The notes beneath the pieces are model-generated. The model saw nothing but the letters and a program-made list of their open reading frames with translations, was not told the DNA's origin and searched no databases. Both the position numbers and the translations under genes were made by a program. Shown one piece after another: positions 1 through 6,981 of a DNA stretch of 13,566 bases. Position 1 is the stretch's first letter; each line of letters opens with the position of its first letter. Source of the DNA: Candidatus Colwellbacteria bacterium RIFCSPHIGHO2_02_FULL_45_17 (GTDB taxonomy: Bacteria; Patescibacteriota; Minisyncoccia; UBA6257; Colwellbacteraceae); the NCBI GenBank assembly GCA_001817685.1, contig MHIV01000035.1, forward strand, positions 1-13,566, written 5' to 3'.

Positions 1-260
1 GCAAGTTTTACAATCAACCCCTCTCTTTCTTTCTTATAGTGATTAACGTCTATTATAATCGGCGGGTGGTCTAGCTTCTTTGCCATAAGTCTCGCAATTC
101 TCTCAAGATTCAAAACGAGCATGGGCAAGCTTTCCCTACCGACGACTCGGTCGTTTATAAAAATCATAAACTTCCGCGACTCCTCATCAACGTCCACCCT
201 TAGATCGCTAAATCCCATAAGCGTAACCATTGTATGTATTTTTGTCTGAAGCTCGTTCAT
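1..260 (-). CDS. jag: Jag/KhpB-like KH-R3H RNA-binding protein, C-terminal part off the window
   Basis: The visible 86 residues start with MNELQTKIH and fit the KH-II domain of Jag/KhpB, followed by the first residues of an R3H domain (IDVNHYKKEREGLIVKL). Family members are cytoplasmic single-strand RNA/DNA binders encoded beside yidC. Two differences from textbook Jag are visible. There is no N-terminal Jag_N segment, because the protein opens directly at the KH domain. The KH GxxG loop is also degenerate: the region that normally reads like IGKRGETL reads VGRESLPML. The ATG shares ATGA with the yidC stop (4-nt overlap) and is preceded by a good Shine-Dalgarno sequence (GAGGAAAA), so translational coupling is likely. 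The R3H signature arginine and histidine lie mostly beyond the left edge, so completeness cannot be judged. Family assignment is fairly sure, from the motif order and gene position. Confidence 0.85.
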   Translation of the reverse strand, partial: MNELQTKIHTMVTLMGFSDLRVDVDEESRKFMIFINDRVVGRESLPMLVLNLERIARLMAKKLDHPPIIIDVNHYKKEREGLIVKL

Positions 261-967
261 TTTTCCTCGTGGACAGATTTGTTGACTATTATCTGCTGTA
301 TTATAGAAAAAACTGTACTGGTAAGCCAATACAGGCCGACGGCCGCAGGAAATCGCGTGAGAACCAAAAGAGCGATAGTCGGGCCGGCATAAATGCTTAT
401 TTTGGCCATTTTCCTGGCCTGAGCGGGAAGTGCGTCTTGCCCCTTTGCTCTCGCCATTGCTAGCCTGCCCTGGATATACTGCGTCGCTGCGGCCAAAATT
501 GCTATCGGGATACTAACTGCATTCAATTGAATAACCCCGAAGGATAATTGAGAAATAGTCTCTGGCGCGGGGACGAATGAATAAAGGAGGGCGAAGCTCC
601 CCTCCGAAAGACCGTTTATAAATATTTTGTAGAGCGCGAATAGTATCGGGAGCTGAATTACTAAGAGTAAAATTGGCGTCAGCGGATTTACTTGGTTCTT
701 TTTATAGAGCTCCATGAGCTCTCTTGTTTGTGCCTCTCTATCGTTCTTGTGTTTCTCTTGGATTTTTTTAACTTCGGGCTGGATTTTCTGCGCAATTTTT
801 TGGTGCTTGGCCGTTTTGTGAAAAAGCGGAAATAAAATAATTCGGACGATAATTGTTAAGAATATGATGGCGATTCCGAGATCACCGAAAGAGGCATGCT
901 CGTAAAGCAGTACAAGCGCATTGAAAAGTGGTTGAGATAAGACTGTTCTAAAAAATCCTGAAATCAT
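257..967 (-). CDS. yidC: YidC/Oxa1-type membrane protein insertase
   Basis: The 236-residue protein matches the conserved core of YidC, which inserts and folds membrane proteins alone or with SecYEG. Visible elements are an N-terminal amphipathic/hydrophobic stretch (about residues 8-22), a first core membrane segment (about 30-49) carrying the conserved groove arginine (R42 in TIIVRIILFP), a charged cytoplasmic hairpin rich in K, E and Q (about 50-92), and hydrophobic segments at about 96-117, 148-166 and 194-228. There is no large periplasmic P1 domain and no lipobox, so it resembles the short Gram-positive/CPR forms. The ATG overlaps the rnpA TGA (ATGA), and its own TGA overlaps the jag ATG, so it is embedded in the rpmH-rnpA-yidC-jag operon. 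Identification is secure. Confidence 0.96.
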   Translation of the reverse strand: MISGFFRTVLSQPLFNALVLLYEHASFGDLGIAIIFLTIIVRIILFPLFHKTAKHQKIAQKIQPEVKKIQEKHKNDREAQTRELMELYKKNQVNPLTPILLLVIQLPILFALYKIFINGLSEGSFALLYSFVPAPETISQLSFGVIQLNAVSIPIAILAAATQYIQGRLAMARAKGQDALPAQARKMAKISIYAGPTIALLVLTRFPAAVGLYWLTSTVFSIIQQIIVNKSVHEEK

Positions 968-1302
968 TTTCGCAATTTATCGAGCGCGGTGATAATCTCT
1001 TCCTTTAGGCCGGCGTTATAATCCGCGTCGTCAAGTTTATCAGAAGAACTCATTATAACAAGATAGTCGTTTCCCGGAGTATTAAGTACGTTACCGCTCT
1101 CGCGAAACGCGTCCATAATAATTCTTTTTGTCTTGTTTCTTCTCGTCGCCTTTTTGCCAGAGTTTTTTCCGACTATTACGCCAACCCTGCAGTGACGACG
1201 CGTGTTCGGGGACTTCTTTACGACAAAAAGCTTTCCGCTATAAGCGGTTTTTGCCTTGCGGGGAAAGTCCTGTACGGATACGCGGTATTTCTTCCCGAGC
1301 AT
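964..1302 (-). CDS. rnpA: Ribonuclease P protein component
   Basis: The 112-residue basic protein is the RNase P protein subunit, which helps the catalytic RNA cleave 5' leaders from precursor tRNAs. The diagnostic arginine/lysine-rich helix is present as RRNKTKR at residues 54-60 in the context KKATRRNKTKR, preceded by the expected beta strands (KLFVVKKS, RVGVIVGKN). Length is normal for the family. The start overlaps the rpmH stop by one base (TAATG) and the stop overlaps the yidC start (ATGA), so expression is probably coupled to rpmH. The 3' part (SSSDKLDDADYNAGLKEEI) matches the usual variable C-terminal helix. No RNase P RNA gene was seen in the window. Confidence 0.96.
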   Translation of the reverse strand: MLGKKYRVSVQDFPRKAKTAYSGKLFVVKKSPNTRRHCRVGVIVGKNSGKKATRRNKTKRIIMDAFRESGNVLNTPGNDYLVIMSSSDKLDDADYNAGLKEEIITALDKLRK

Positions 1303-1439
1303 TAGACGGTCAGTCGCGCCCTGCCCTTTGCTCTGCGTCTTTTCAAAACATTTCGCCCCCCTGGACTACTATTTCTCTTTAAGAAGCCGTGGTTTCTCGC
1401 CCTTCTTCTTTTTTTCGGTTGGTATGTTCTTTTAGGCAT
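1302..1439 (-). CDS. rpmH: 50S ribosomal protein L34 (bL34)
   Basis: This 45-residue, highly basic protein begins MPKRTYQPKKRRRARNHGF and ends KRRRAKGRARLTV, a full-length bL34 of the large ribosomal subunit. The reading frame stays open upstream to about 1595, and an in-frame ATG lies at 1451, but the family always starts at M-x-RTYQP, so the 1439 ATG is taken. A GGAG stands 6 nt before that ATG, but it lies within or just after the predicted -10 box and may be outside the transcript. The gene heads the rpmH-rnpA-yidC-jag operon and is divergent from dnaA, the standard origin-proximal layout. Confidence 0.97.
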   Translation of the reverse strand: MPKRTYQPKKRRRARNHGFLKRNSSPGGRNVLKRRRAKGRARLTV

Positions 1440-1449
1440 AGCGAACTCC

Positions 1450-1478
1450 ATTATAGACACCTGGAGTGAAATTGTTAA
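1450..1478 (-). promoter_or_regulatory. Promoter of the rpmH operon
   Basis: On the minus strand, a -35 TTAACA (1478-1473) and a -10 TATAAT (1455-1450) are separated by exactly 17 nt, a near-consensus sigma70-type promoter. Only 10 nt separate the -10 box from the rpmH ATG, so the predicted transcript would have a leader of about 0-4 nt. This is inferred from sequence alone. Confidence 0.75.
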
Positions 1479-1493
1479 GTTCCTCGAGAAAAG

Positions 1494-1502
1494 TTGTCCA
1501 CA
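1494..1502 (+). promoter_or_regulatory. DnaA-box-like 9-mer between rpmH and dnaA
   Basis: TTGTCCACA differs by one base from the classical DnaA box TTATCCACA. It lies between the divergent rpmH and dnaA promoters, where DnaA often represses its own gene. A single site does not establish an origin here; the larger cluster lies after dnaA. Confidence 0.5.
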
Positions 1503-1534
1503 GCAAACTAACAACTTATGGCACTGTCTTCTAG

Positions 1535-1562
1535 TTGACTTGGCCGCCCCGTCCGTTAAGAT
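1535..1562 (+). promoter_or_regulatory. Putative dnaA promoter
   Basis: A -35 TTGACT (1535-1540), a 16-nt spacer and a weaker -10 TAAGAT (1557-1562) precede dnaA. The expected transcription start, about 7 nt after the -10 box, falls on the A of the dnaA ATG at 1569, and no Shine-Dalgarno sequence is visible. Confidence is moderate because the -10 box matches consensus at only four of six positions. Confidence 0.45.
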
Positions 1563-1568
1563 AGTCGT

Positions 1569-2942
1569 ATGAATGATCGGGAAGAGCTTTGGCAAGCAGT
1601 GTTATCGGATATAGAGTTGAAGATCTCACGGCCCAATTTCCTCACTTGGCTAAAAAACAGCCGCCTTGTTGAAAACCAGGACGGCATAGCCATGGTAGCC
1701 CTCCCGAACAACTTCGCTAAGGAGTGGGTGGAAGTTAAATACCACAAATTAATCCTTGGATCTATGAGGGACTTGAGCGGTTCTATTAAAAAAGTCGAGT
1801 ATGTTGTGGAGGGAAATCTCTCGAAAAAACCGCTGAGGCAAAAAATCGTAAAAAGAGCACCGATCGGTTTTGGCGATGGACAGTTAGCTTTTCAGGAAAT
1901 GCGCGTCGACCCGAAAACAAACCTAAACCCGCGCTACACGCTGAATTCTTTTATCGTCGGTCCGTTCAACGAGCTCGCACACTCCGCAACCGCCGCAATT
2001 ATTGAAAACGTTGGTGTCAAATATAATCCCCTATTCATCTACGGCGGCGTCGGACTGGGGAAAACCCACCTCATCCAAGCCGCGGGCAACGAAATTATGA
2101 GTCTTTACAAAGACGCGGTCCGTGTAAAATATGTTACCTCCGAAAAATTTACCAACGATGTGGTTTGGGCGATAAGAAATGGACGCGCAGAAGAAATTAA
2201 AAAGAATTATAGAGACGTCGATGTTTTAATAATTGACGACATTCAATTCATCGGCGGAAAAGAGAAAACCGAAGAAGAGTTTTTCCACACCTTTAACGCA
2301 CTTCACGAAAATAACAAACAAATAATTATATCCTCCGACAGGCCGCCGCGCGCGATTCCTACGCTAGAAGAGCGGCTGCGATCCAGGTTCGAAGGAGGAA
2401 TGATTGTAGATATAAGTTACCCCGAATACGAATCTAGGGTAGCCATAATTAAAACGAAGCTTCAAGAGCATGGCGTAGAGCTAGACGATAGCTCTATTGA
2501 TATCATTGCAAAAAGGGTGCAAAAAAATATCCGAGAGATTGAGGGAATCTTAAACAAGCTGCTTTTTTACCAGACGACTTACAAAAAAGCACTCGATACC
2601 AACACGGTCGATCGAATAATAGCCGAAGCGACTCAGCAGTCTATGAACAAAGTTAGCCCGAGTCAGATTATTAAAGCTGTCTCCGCTTTTTTTGAAATTT
2701 CTTCGAATGATCTTCTGGGCCGCGCGAGAAACAAAGAGTTCGTAGAACCTCGTCAGATAGCAATGTTTCTATTCAGGGACATGCTAAGCATGTCTTACCC
2801 AGATATCGCAAATAGGGTCGGCAAGCGAGATCACACAACCGCGATTTACGCCTACAAAAAAATTGACTCTGGTATTAAGGGAAGCTCCGATTTAAGCCAA
2901 AAGATTATGATGATAAAAGAGGTGGTAAACAAAACTGTATAA
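1569..2942 (+). CDS. dnaA: Chromosomal replication initiator DnaA
   Basis: This 457-residue AAA+ protein binds DnaA boxes and melts oriC. Domain I is seen at about residues 1-80 (ELWQAVLSDIELKISRPNF), followed by a short linker. The AAA+ domain from about 118 carries Walker A GGVGLGKT (159-166), Walker B with D223-D224 (VLIIDDIQF), and the arginine-finger region (LEERLRSRFEGG). Domain IV carries the DNA-binding signature GKRDHTTAIYAYKKI with DHTT at 421-424. The start is the first ATG of the frame that gives a normal domain I, and it has no Shine-Dalgarno sequence. The gene is divergent from rpmH and followed, after a box-containing intergenic region, by dnaN. Identification is certain. Confidence 0.98.
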   Translation: MNDREELWQAVLSDIELKISRPNFLTWLKNSRLVENQDGIAMVALPNNFAKEWVEVKYHKLILGSMRDLSGSIKKVEYVVEGNLSKKPLRQKIVKRAPIGFGDGQLAFQEMRVDPKTNLNPRYTLNSFIVGPFNELAHSATAAIIENVGVKYNPLFIYGGVGLGKTHLIQAAGNEIMSLYKDAVRVKYVTSEKFTNDVVWAIRNGRAEEIKKNYRDVDVLIIDDIQFIGGKEKTEEEFFHTFNALHENNKQIIISSDRPPRAIPTLEERLRSRFEGGMIVDISYPEYESRVAIIKTKLQEHGVELDDSSIDIIAKRVQKNIREIEGILNKLLFYQTTYKKALDTNTVDRIIAEATQQSMNKVSPSQIIKAVSAFFEISSNDLLGRARNKEFVEPRQIAMFLFRDMLSMSYPDIANRVGKRDHTTAIYAYKKIDSGIKGSSDLSQKIMMIKEVVNKTV

Positions 2943-3173
2943 CCATGCTGATTTCTTGTGGAAACCCTGTGAAGAAAATAAAAACGCTGGCAATCTTTTT
3001 GCTTTTTTCCACAGACGCCCCGCAACAACGCACCAAATTTTCCACAGTTTACGAGATCATCGCAAAAGAAAACAGCGAGTAGCCATCGAGGAAAAACACG
3101 CTTATGCACAAAAACGAGACCGCACTACAATAACAACAAGAGATATAAAAATAAGAAAAGAAAATAAATTACA
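2943..3173. other. Candidate replication origin (oriC) with DnaA-box cluster
   Basis: The 231-bp gap between dnaA and dnaN has no credible gene and holds several DnaA-box-like 9-mers. TTTTCCACA occurs twice on the plus strand (3005-3013 and 3038-3046), 33 bp apart, about three helical turns. TGTGGAAAC (minus-strand reading GTTTCCACA) lies at 2957-2965. A weaker minus-strand copy, TGTGAAGAA, lies at 2968-2976, 11 bp from the previous site. TTATGCACA, one mismatch from the classical box, lies at 3102-3110. An AT-rich tail follows before dnaN. The position between dnaA and dnaN is a frequent oriC location, so origin function is a reasonable inference, not proven. Confidence 0.7.
3126..3173. other. 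AT-rich tract, possible DNA-unwinding element and dnaN promoter
   Basis: About 48 bp of strongly A-rich sequence sits between the last DnaA-box-like site and the dnaN start. It contains TATAAA at 3144-3149, a possible -10 box 24 nt before the dnaN GTG; no good -35 box is seen. Placement next to the box cluster fits a duplex-unwinding region, by analogy with other bacterial origins. Confidence 0.4.
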
Positions 3174-4286
3174 GTGAAACTAGTTTTATTAAAAAATAAT
3201 TTAAAAAGCGGACTGGATACAGCAGGCAGAGCAATCGGCTCTAACCTAAACCTACCAGTTCTTGGAAGCGTTCTAATCAGGGCGGAGGGAAGCCAGATAC
3301 AAGTTTCCGCGACGAACCTCGAGCTCGCTATCGTTAAAAACGTTTTCGGAAAAGTGATAGAGGGAGGCGCCGCGGTTGTACCGTTTAATACCATTTCGAA
3401 CATCGTGAATAATATCGCAAGCGAGCGAATCCACCTCGAAAAAACAAAGCAGGGGAACCTAGAGCTCAAGACCGACAACTACACAGCAACGATTCAGGGA
3501 ATTGACGAGAAAGAATTCCCAATAATACCTAAGATAGAGAAAAAGAGCGGAGAGGTTCAAGTGGGCACGCAGGTTTTTAAAGATTCTCTCGCAAGGGTTG
3601 TAATCGCTGGGGAGGTAACCGACCTGAGACCAGAAATATCGGGCGTGCTTTTCAAGGGAGAGGCCTCGTCGCTAAGATTGGCCGCGACAGACAGCTTTAG
3701 GCTCGCGGAGGCAAAGATTCTTGGCAACCAAGTGAAGATGAAAGATAGAAAACCCTTTGAAGTAACAGTCCCCATAAAAACCTCCGAGGAGCTAGTGAGG
3801 GTTATAGACGACGAGGAGACGGTCTCTTTCTACATAGAGAACAACCAAATACTCTTCGAGACTGAAAGCACCGCGCTTATCTCGAGGCTTGTGGAGGGAT
3901 CGTTCCCAGACTATGACCCCATTGTCCCGAAAGAGATAGACACAAAAATATCGATTAAGAAAGAAGAGCTAATTAATGCGCTAAAACTCGCGAGCTCATT
4001 TGCCAGCAAATCGAACGACGTAAGAGTAAAAACTAACGACAAAAAAGTTATCGAAATTTATTCGAGCGACAACGCAGTCGGCGAGAACAGATATTTAATC
4101 CCAGCGAAGATAGACGGCCCGGCGGTAGAGTCTATCTTCAACTGGAAATACTTATTGGACGGCGTTCGCGCAACGGTTGGAAAAGAGATAATGCTTGGGC
4201 TAAACGGCAGCGACAAGCCAGCCCTTATAAAGGACCCTGGCGATGATTCGTATTTCTATATTTTAATGCCGATAAAGCCCTCGTAA
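3174..4286 (+). CDS. dnaN: DNA polymerase III beta sliding clamp
   Basis: The 370-residue protein has the length and three-fold repeat organisation of the beta clamp, the ring that tethers DNA polymerase III to DNA. Clamp-typical stretches are LPVLGSVLIRAEGSQIQVSA near the N-terminus, the middle-domain stretches PEISGVLFKGEASSLRLAATDSFRLA and SRLVEGSFPDYDPIVP, and a C-terminal YFYILMPIKPS, which matches the usual end of the family (YxxMPxR/K). The start codon is GTG with no clear Shine-Dalgarno sequence, but the first residues MKLVLLKNNLKSGL fit the family N-terminus. No recF or gyrB follows, unlike many bacteria; a penicillin-binding protein gene on the other strand converges with only 4 nt between stop codons. 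Confidence 0.97.
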   Translation: MKLVLLKNNLKSGLDTAGRAIGSNLNLPVLGSVLIRAEGSQIQVSATNLELAIVKNVFGKVIEGGAAVVPFNTISNIVNNIASERIHLEKTKQGNLELKTDNYTATIQGIDEKEFPIIPKIEKKSGEVQVGTQVFKDSLARVVIAGEVTDLRPEISGVLFKGEASSLRLAATDSFRLAEAKILGNQVKMKDRKPFEVTVPIKTSEELVRVIDDEETVSFYIENNQILFETESTALISRLVEGSFPDYDPIVPKEIDTKISIKKEELINALKLASSFASKSNDVRVKTNDKKVIEIYSSDNAVGENRYLIPAKIDGPAVESIFNWKYLLDGVRATVGKEIMLGLNGSDKPALIKDPGDDSYFYILMPIKPS

Positions 4287-4290
4287 GGCA

Positions 4291-6714
4291 CTACTTAAAA
4301 ACGATAATACTCTCTTCGCCCCGAAGACCATCTTCATCCGTGACGCGCACAACTATAGAATTTTGAAGCACAAGAAGGCCCTGGTCTATTTCAACCCCAT
4401 ACGTGAAATCGCGATGTGGGACATCGGAGGTTTGTCCCACCAACTCCCCGTTTAGGTAAACCTCAATACTTGAGATGTCTTTTTCCGAGATAATTCTAAA
4501 ACGCGCATCCACGGGGCCACTCACGAACGAGCCATTCTCCGGAGAGATAGGTTCTATTTCTATTTTTCCTTCCGCCGGTGGATTCTCAATAGAGGATTCA
4601 TCTACGAGCTCGAATTTTCTTCTATCTACGCTGTTTGTCTGAAGCCAGCTTTGTACGCCAGTCTCCCAATTGGGAAATTGTGGGTCGTCACGGCGGCCGA
4701 GATAGTAAAGAATTGTATGAAGACTACCCTCTATAAGCTTGCCATTAAGCACTGGATTACTAGAAACAATAGGCACGGGCCTCTCAAAAGTTGATAACGG
4801 CTTGCCGGCAAGCGCCTTGGAGGCGAAGCTGTGCCACATAGGAACGGCCGCCAATATACTACTCCCCCTACTTGTGAGAGAATCTCTATTATTATTCCCG
4901 GCCCAAACACCGACAGCTAAGTTCGGAGTGTATCCGAACGCCCACGCGTCAACGTAGTCATTTGTGGTTCCAGTTTTAAGCGCGACCTGGTGTCCGGGGA
5001 CTTGGGTTAATGGGAGACTAGCAGAGAAAAGCCCCGACCTAAGCTCAACACTCGATAGAATATCGTTTATAATGCGAACTTCGCGCGGGTCAACGGCCTG
5101 GACCCCATCGTCTTTATATTCTTCGAGAACCTCTCCTGCGGCATTCTCGACCCTTAAAACACTAACCGGCTTGCGATATACGCCATCTGCGGCAAGGGCC
5201 GCATATGCACCGGTAAGCTCAACTAGCCTCACTTCTCCGCCACCGAGGACGAGAGATAGACCAAGCCTGCTGGGGTCGTTCAAGGTTGTTATACCGAGCT
5301 TTGAAACCGTCTCTATGGTGTTGTTTAGCCCAGCGAGATAAAGAGTTTGAACGGCTGGGACGTTTATAGATCGAGCGAGAGCCTCCTTCATTACGACCGG
5401 CCCCGAGAACGTCTGGCTATAATTTTGTGGGTGATAACACGCAGGATTTCTGTTGCTGAAATTTACAATTCCAGGACATGAAACCGAAAACTCCGTTGGA
5501 ACATCCCATATAACAGTGTCCGGAGTGAACCCTTGTTGCATGGCGGTTAAATACACAAAGGGCTTTATGGCAGACCCGGGTTGTCTTAGCCCCTGCGTTG
5601 CGACATTAAAGTTTCCTTCGAATCTGCAATTTGTCCCTGGGGTGCATCCCTCCGGGACCGGATCGCCAAAGTAGTCCTTAGACCCGACCATTGCGAGTAT
5701 TTGTCCGGTCTGCGGGTCGATTGCAACAAGCGCGCCGTTCTCGCCCCCGTAGAGCTCGCTGTTCCTCTCAACGTTCGTTAAAACTGCATCCTCGGCGATT
5801 TCCTGGAGCTCTCGGTCTAGAGTCGTTATGACTTTTAGGCCGTCGATTCTAAGCGCATCCTCGCCGTATTTGTCGCGGAGGTAGTCCTGTATGTGTATAA
5901 CAAAGTGGGGAGCAGAAATACCCGTTTCTGGTTGGTCTGCGATCTCTGGCATTACCTCCAATGCGGATTCGAGCTCGACATCGTCTATATAATCTAGCTC
6001 GCGCATACGCCGCAACACTAGGTTTTTTCTTTTCTCTAATTCGTCAACGTGGCTTCCCCATGGTGAGTAGTAGCTTGGTGATTGCGGAAGTGCGGCGAGG
6101 ACCGCTATCTCGTTGAGAGTTAAATCTTTAGCGGATTTTTCGAAGAATATTCTAGAAGCGGCCTCTATTCCATACGCATTGTGGCCATAAGGAACCTGAT
6201 TTAAATACAAATCTAGGATTTCGTCTTTTGTATATTCTTTCTCCAGCCTTACGGCGAGGACTAGCTCTTTTATCTTTCTCGAAATAGTTCGTTCGTTAGT
6301 TAGAAAGGTATTTTTGGCTAATTGTTGTGTGATAGTTGACCCCCCTTGCACGACTCTGCCTCTAATCAAGTTGACAACAACTGCCCTTGCGACACCGCGC
6401 CAGTCGAATGCCGGGTGTTCATAAAATGAATCATCCTCAATACTAATTGTGGCCTCCCGCACAAGGTCCGGAATGTCATCCGAGCTGATAATCGTCCTTT
6501 TCTCCTCTGCATATATCTCATAGAGCAGGGCCTCCCCCTCTCTGTCATAAATTTTCGTGGACTGCGAGACTTGAATGTCTGCAATCTCTCCGGGGTCCGG
6601 AAGAGACCTAACCGCATTAAAGAAAAAAACGAGAGTCGCTACAAAAAGACCACCAGCTGCGATCAGTAACTGGGCCCAGACTCTCTTTTGGCTTAACCAC
6701 TTCCTCATATTCAT
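4291..6714 (-). CDS. Class A penicillin-binding protein (bifunctional transglycosylase/transpeptidase, PBP1A family)
   Basis: This 807-residue protein polymerises and cross-links peptidoglycan at the outer face of the cytoplasmic membrane. Residues 14-34 form a single N-terminal membrane anchor after a basic start. The GT51 transglycosylase domain follows with catalytic Glu93 (SIEDDSFYEH) and the GGSTITQQLAKN motif. The transpeptidase domain has all three motifs: S381-A-I-K384, S449-I-N451 and K580-T-G582 (LKTGTTND). The last 90 residues or so (IEPISPENGSFVSGPVDARF...) look like an Ig-like beta domain, a common C-terminal addition. The start has an in-frame alternative two codons later (MNM). 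The promoter lies directly before the ATG, behind a terminator, so the gene is probably transcribed on its own. It converges on dnaN with no terminator between the two genes. Confidence 0.96.
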   Translation of the reverse strand: MNMRKWLSQKRVWAQLLIAAGGLFVATLVFFFNAVRSLPDPGEIADIQVSQSTKIYDREGEALLYEIYAEEKRTIISSDDIPDLVREATISIEDDSFYEHPAFDWRGVARAVVVNLIRGRVVQGGSTITQQLAKNTFLTNERTISRKIKELVLAVRLEKEYTKDEILDLYLNQVPYGHNAYGIEAASRIFFEKSAKDLTLNEIAVLAALPQSPSYYSPWGSHVDELEKRKNLVLRRMRELDYIDDVELESALEVMPEIADQPETGISAPHFVIHIQDYLRDKYGEDALRIDGLKVITTLDRELQEIAEDAVLTNVERNSELYGGENGALVAIDPQTGQILAMVGSKDYFGDPVPEGCTPGTNCRFEGNFNVATQGLRQPGSAIKPFVYLTAMQQGFTPDTVIWDVPTEFSVSCPGIVNFSNRNPACYHPQNYSQTFSGPVVMKEALARSINVPAVQTLYLAGLNNTIETVSKLGITTLNDPSRLGLSLVLGGGEVRLVELTGAYAALAADGVYRKPVSVLRVENAAGEVLEEYKDDGVQAVDPREVRIINDILSSVELRSGLFSASLPLTQVPGHQVALKTGTTNDYVDAWAFGYTPNLAVGVWAGNNNRDSLTSRGSSILAAVPMWHSFASKALAGKPLSTFERPVPIVSSNPVLNGKLIEGSLHTILYYLGRRDDPQFPNWETGVQSWLQTNSVDRRKFELVDESSIENPPAEGKIEIEPISPENGSFVSGPVDARFRIISEKDISSIEVYLNGELVGQTSDVPHRDFTYGVEIDQGLLVLQNSIVVRVTDEDGLRGEESIIVFK

Positions 6715-6721
6715 AACTCAC

Positions 6722-6730
6722 ATTATATCA
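6722..6730 (-). promoter_or_regulatory. Extended -10 promoter of the PBP gene
   Basis: On the minus strand TGATATAAT (6730-6722) is a perfect extended -10 element (TGnTATAAT). It ends 7 nt before the PBP ATG at 6714, so transcription would start at or within a base of the start codon. The T-tract of the upstream terminator occupies most of the spacer and -35 region, so no -35 box is available. Confidence 0.7.
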
Positions 6731-6734
6731 GTAA

Positions 6735-6769
6735 AAAAACAAACCGCCCCAGTAGGGCGGTTTGTTTTT
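6735..6769. terminator. Bidirectional intrinsic terminator
   Basis: A perfect 15-bp inverted repeat (6735-6749 with 6755-6769), with GC-rich core ACCGCCC/GGGCGGT and a 5-nt loop, is flanked by A runs on the left and T runs on the right of the plus strand. It therefore yields a hairpin plus U-tract on either strand. On the minus strand it ends the yebC-ruvC-acidic-protein unit, and the acidic gene's stop codon lies at its edge. No plus-strand gene enters it, so its use in that direction is unclear. Confidence 0.9.
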
Positions 6770-6908
6770 ACATATCGTCGGCTTCGTCCTCGTCCTCCAC
6801 CTTCACCTCCTCGTCCGCGTCGTCAGATTCCGTGTCAGCCTCTTCCTCTTCGGAGTCGTCAGTCTCGCTTTCGTCTTGGGCGAGAATAATCTCTTGCGCT
6901 TCCAACAT
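6768..6908 (-). CDS. Very acidic 46-residue mini-protein of unknown function
   Basis: An ATG-initiated frame encodes MLEAQEIILAQDESE followed by an Asp/Glu-rich tail ending EADDM. By count, 25 of 46 residues are Asp or Glu and there is a single Lys (K36), so net charge is strongly negative. The first 11 residues are the only hydrophobic part (LEAQEIILAQ) and could form a short amphipathic helix. Context supports a real gene: a consensus-like promoter lies upstream, the TAA touches the intrinsic terminator, and it follows ruvC on the same strand. I do not recognise a family. It could be a nucleic-acid-mimic, chaperone-like or ion-binding tail protein, but that is speculation. No Shine-Dalgarno sequence precedes the ATG. 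The opposite strand is also open over this span but would encode an implausible shadow protein. Confidence 0.6.
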   Translation of the reverse strand: MLEAQEIILAQDESETDDSEEEEADTESDDADEEVKVEDEDEADDM

Positions 6909-6948
6909 TTGAATATTTACTATAAACGACCTTTTTATTTACGGACGA

Positions 6949-6976
6949 AGTATATAGAAGGTTTGTTTTATGTCAA
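6949..6976 (-). promoter_or_regulatory. Promoter upstream of the acidic mini-protein gene
   Basis: On the minus strand a consensus -35 TTGACA (6976-6971), a 16-nt spacer and -10 TATACT (6954-6949) lie just after the ruvC stop codon. The predicted transcript start near 6942 gives a leader of about 34 nt. A second -10-like TATAGT (6924-6919), 10 nt before the ATG, has no -35 partner. Confidence 0.65.
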
Positions 6977-6981
6977 CCCCA

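Noticed and set aside
1440..1595. Upstream extension of the rpmH frame (97 residues), including an in-frame ATG at 1451
   Set aside because: L34 proteins start at M-x-RTYQP. The extension overlaps the promoter and the divergent dnaA start and has no L34-like sequence.
4739..5674. Several plus-strand open frames within the PBP gene
   Set aside because: They are antisense to a fully motif-supported PBP, have no domain features or initiation signals, and are rich in Ser, Pro and Thr as expected for shadows.
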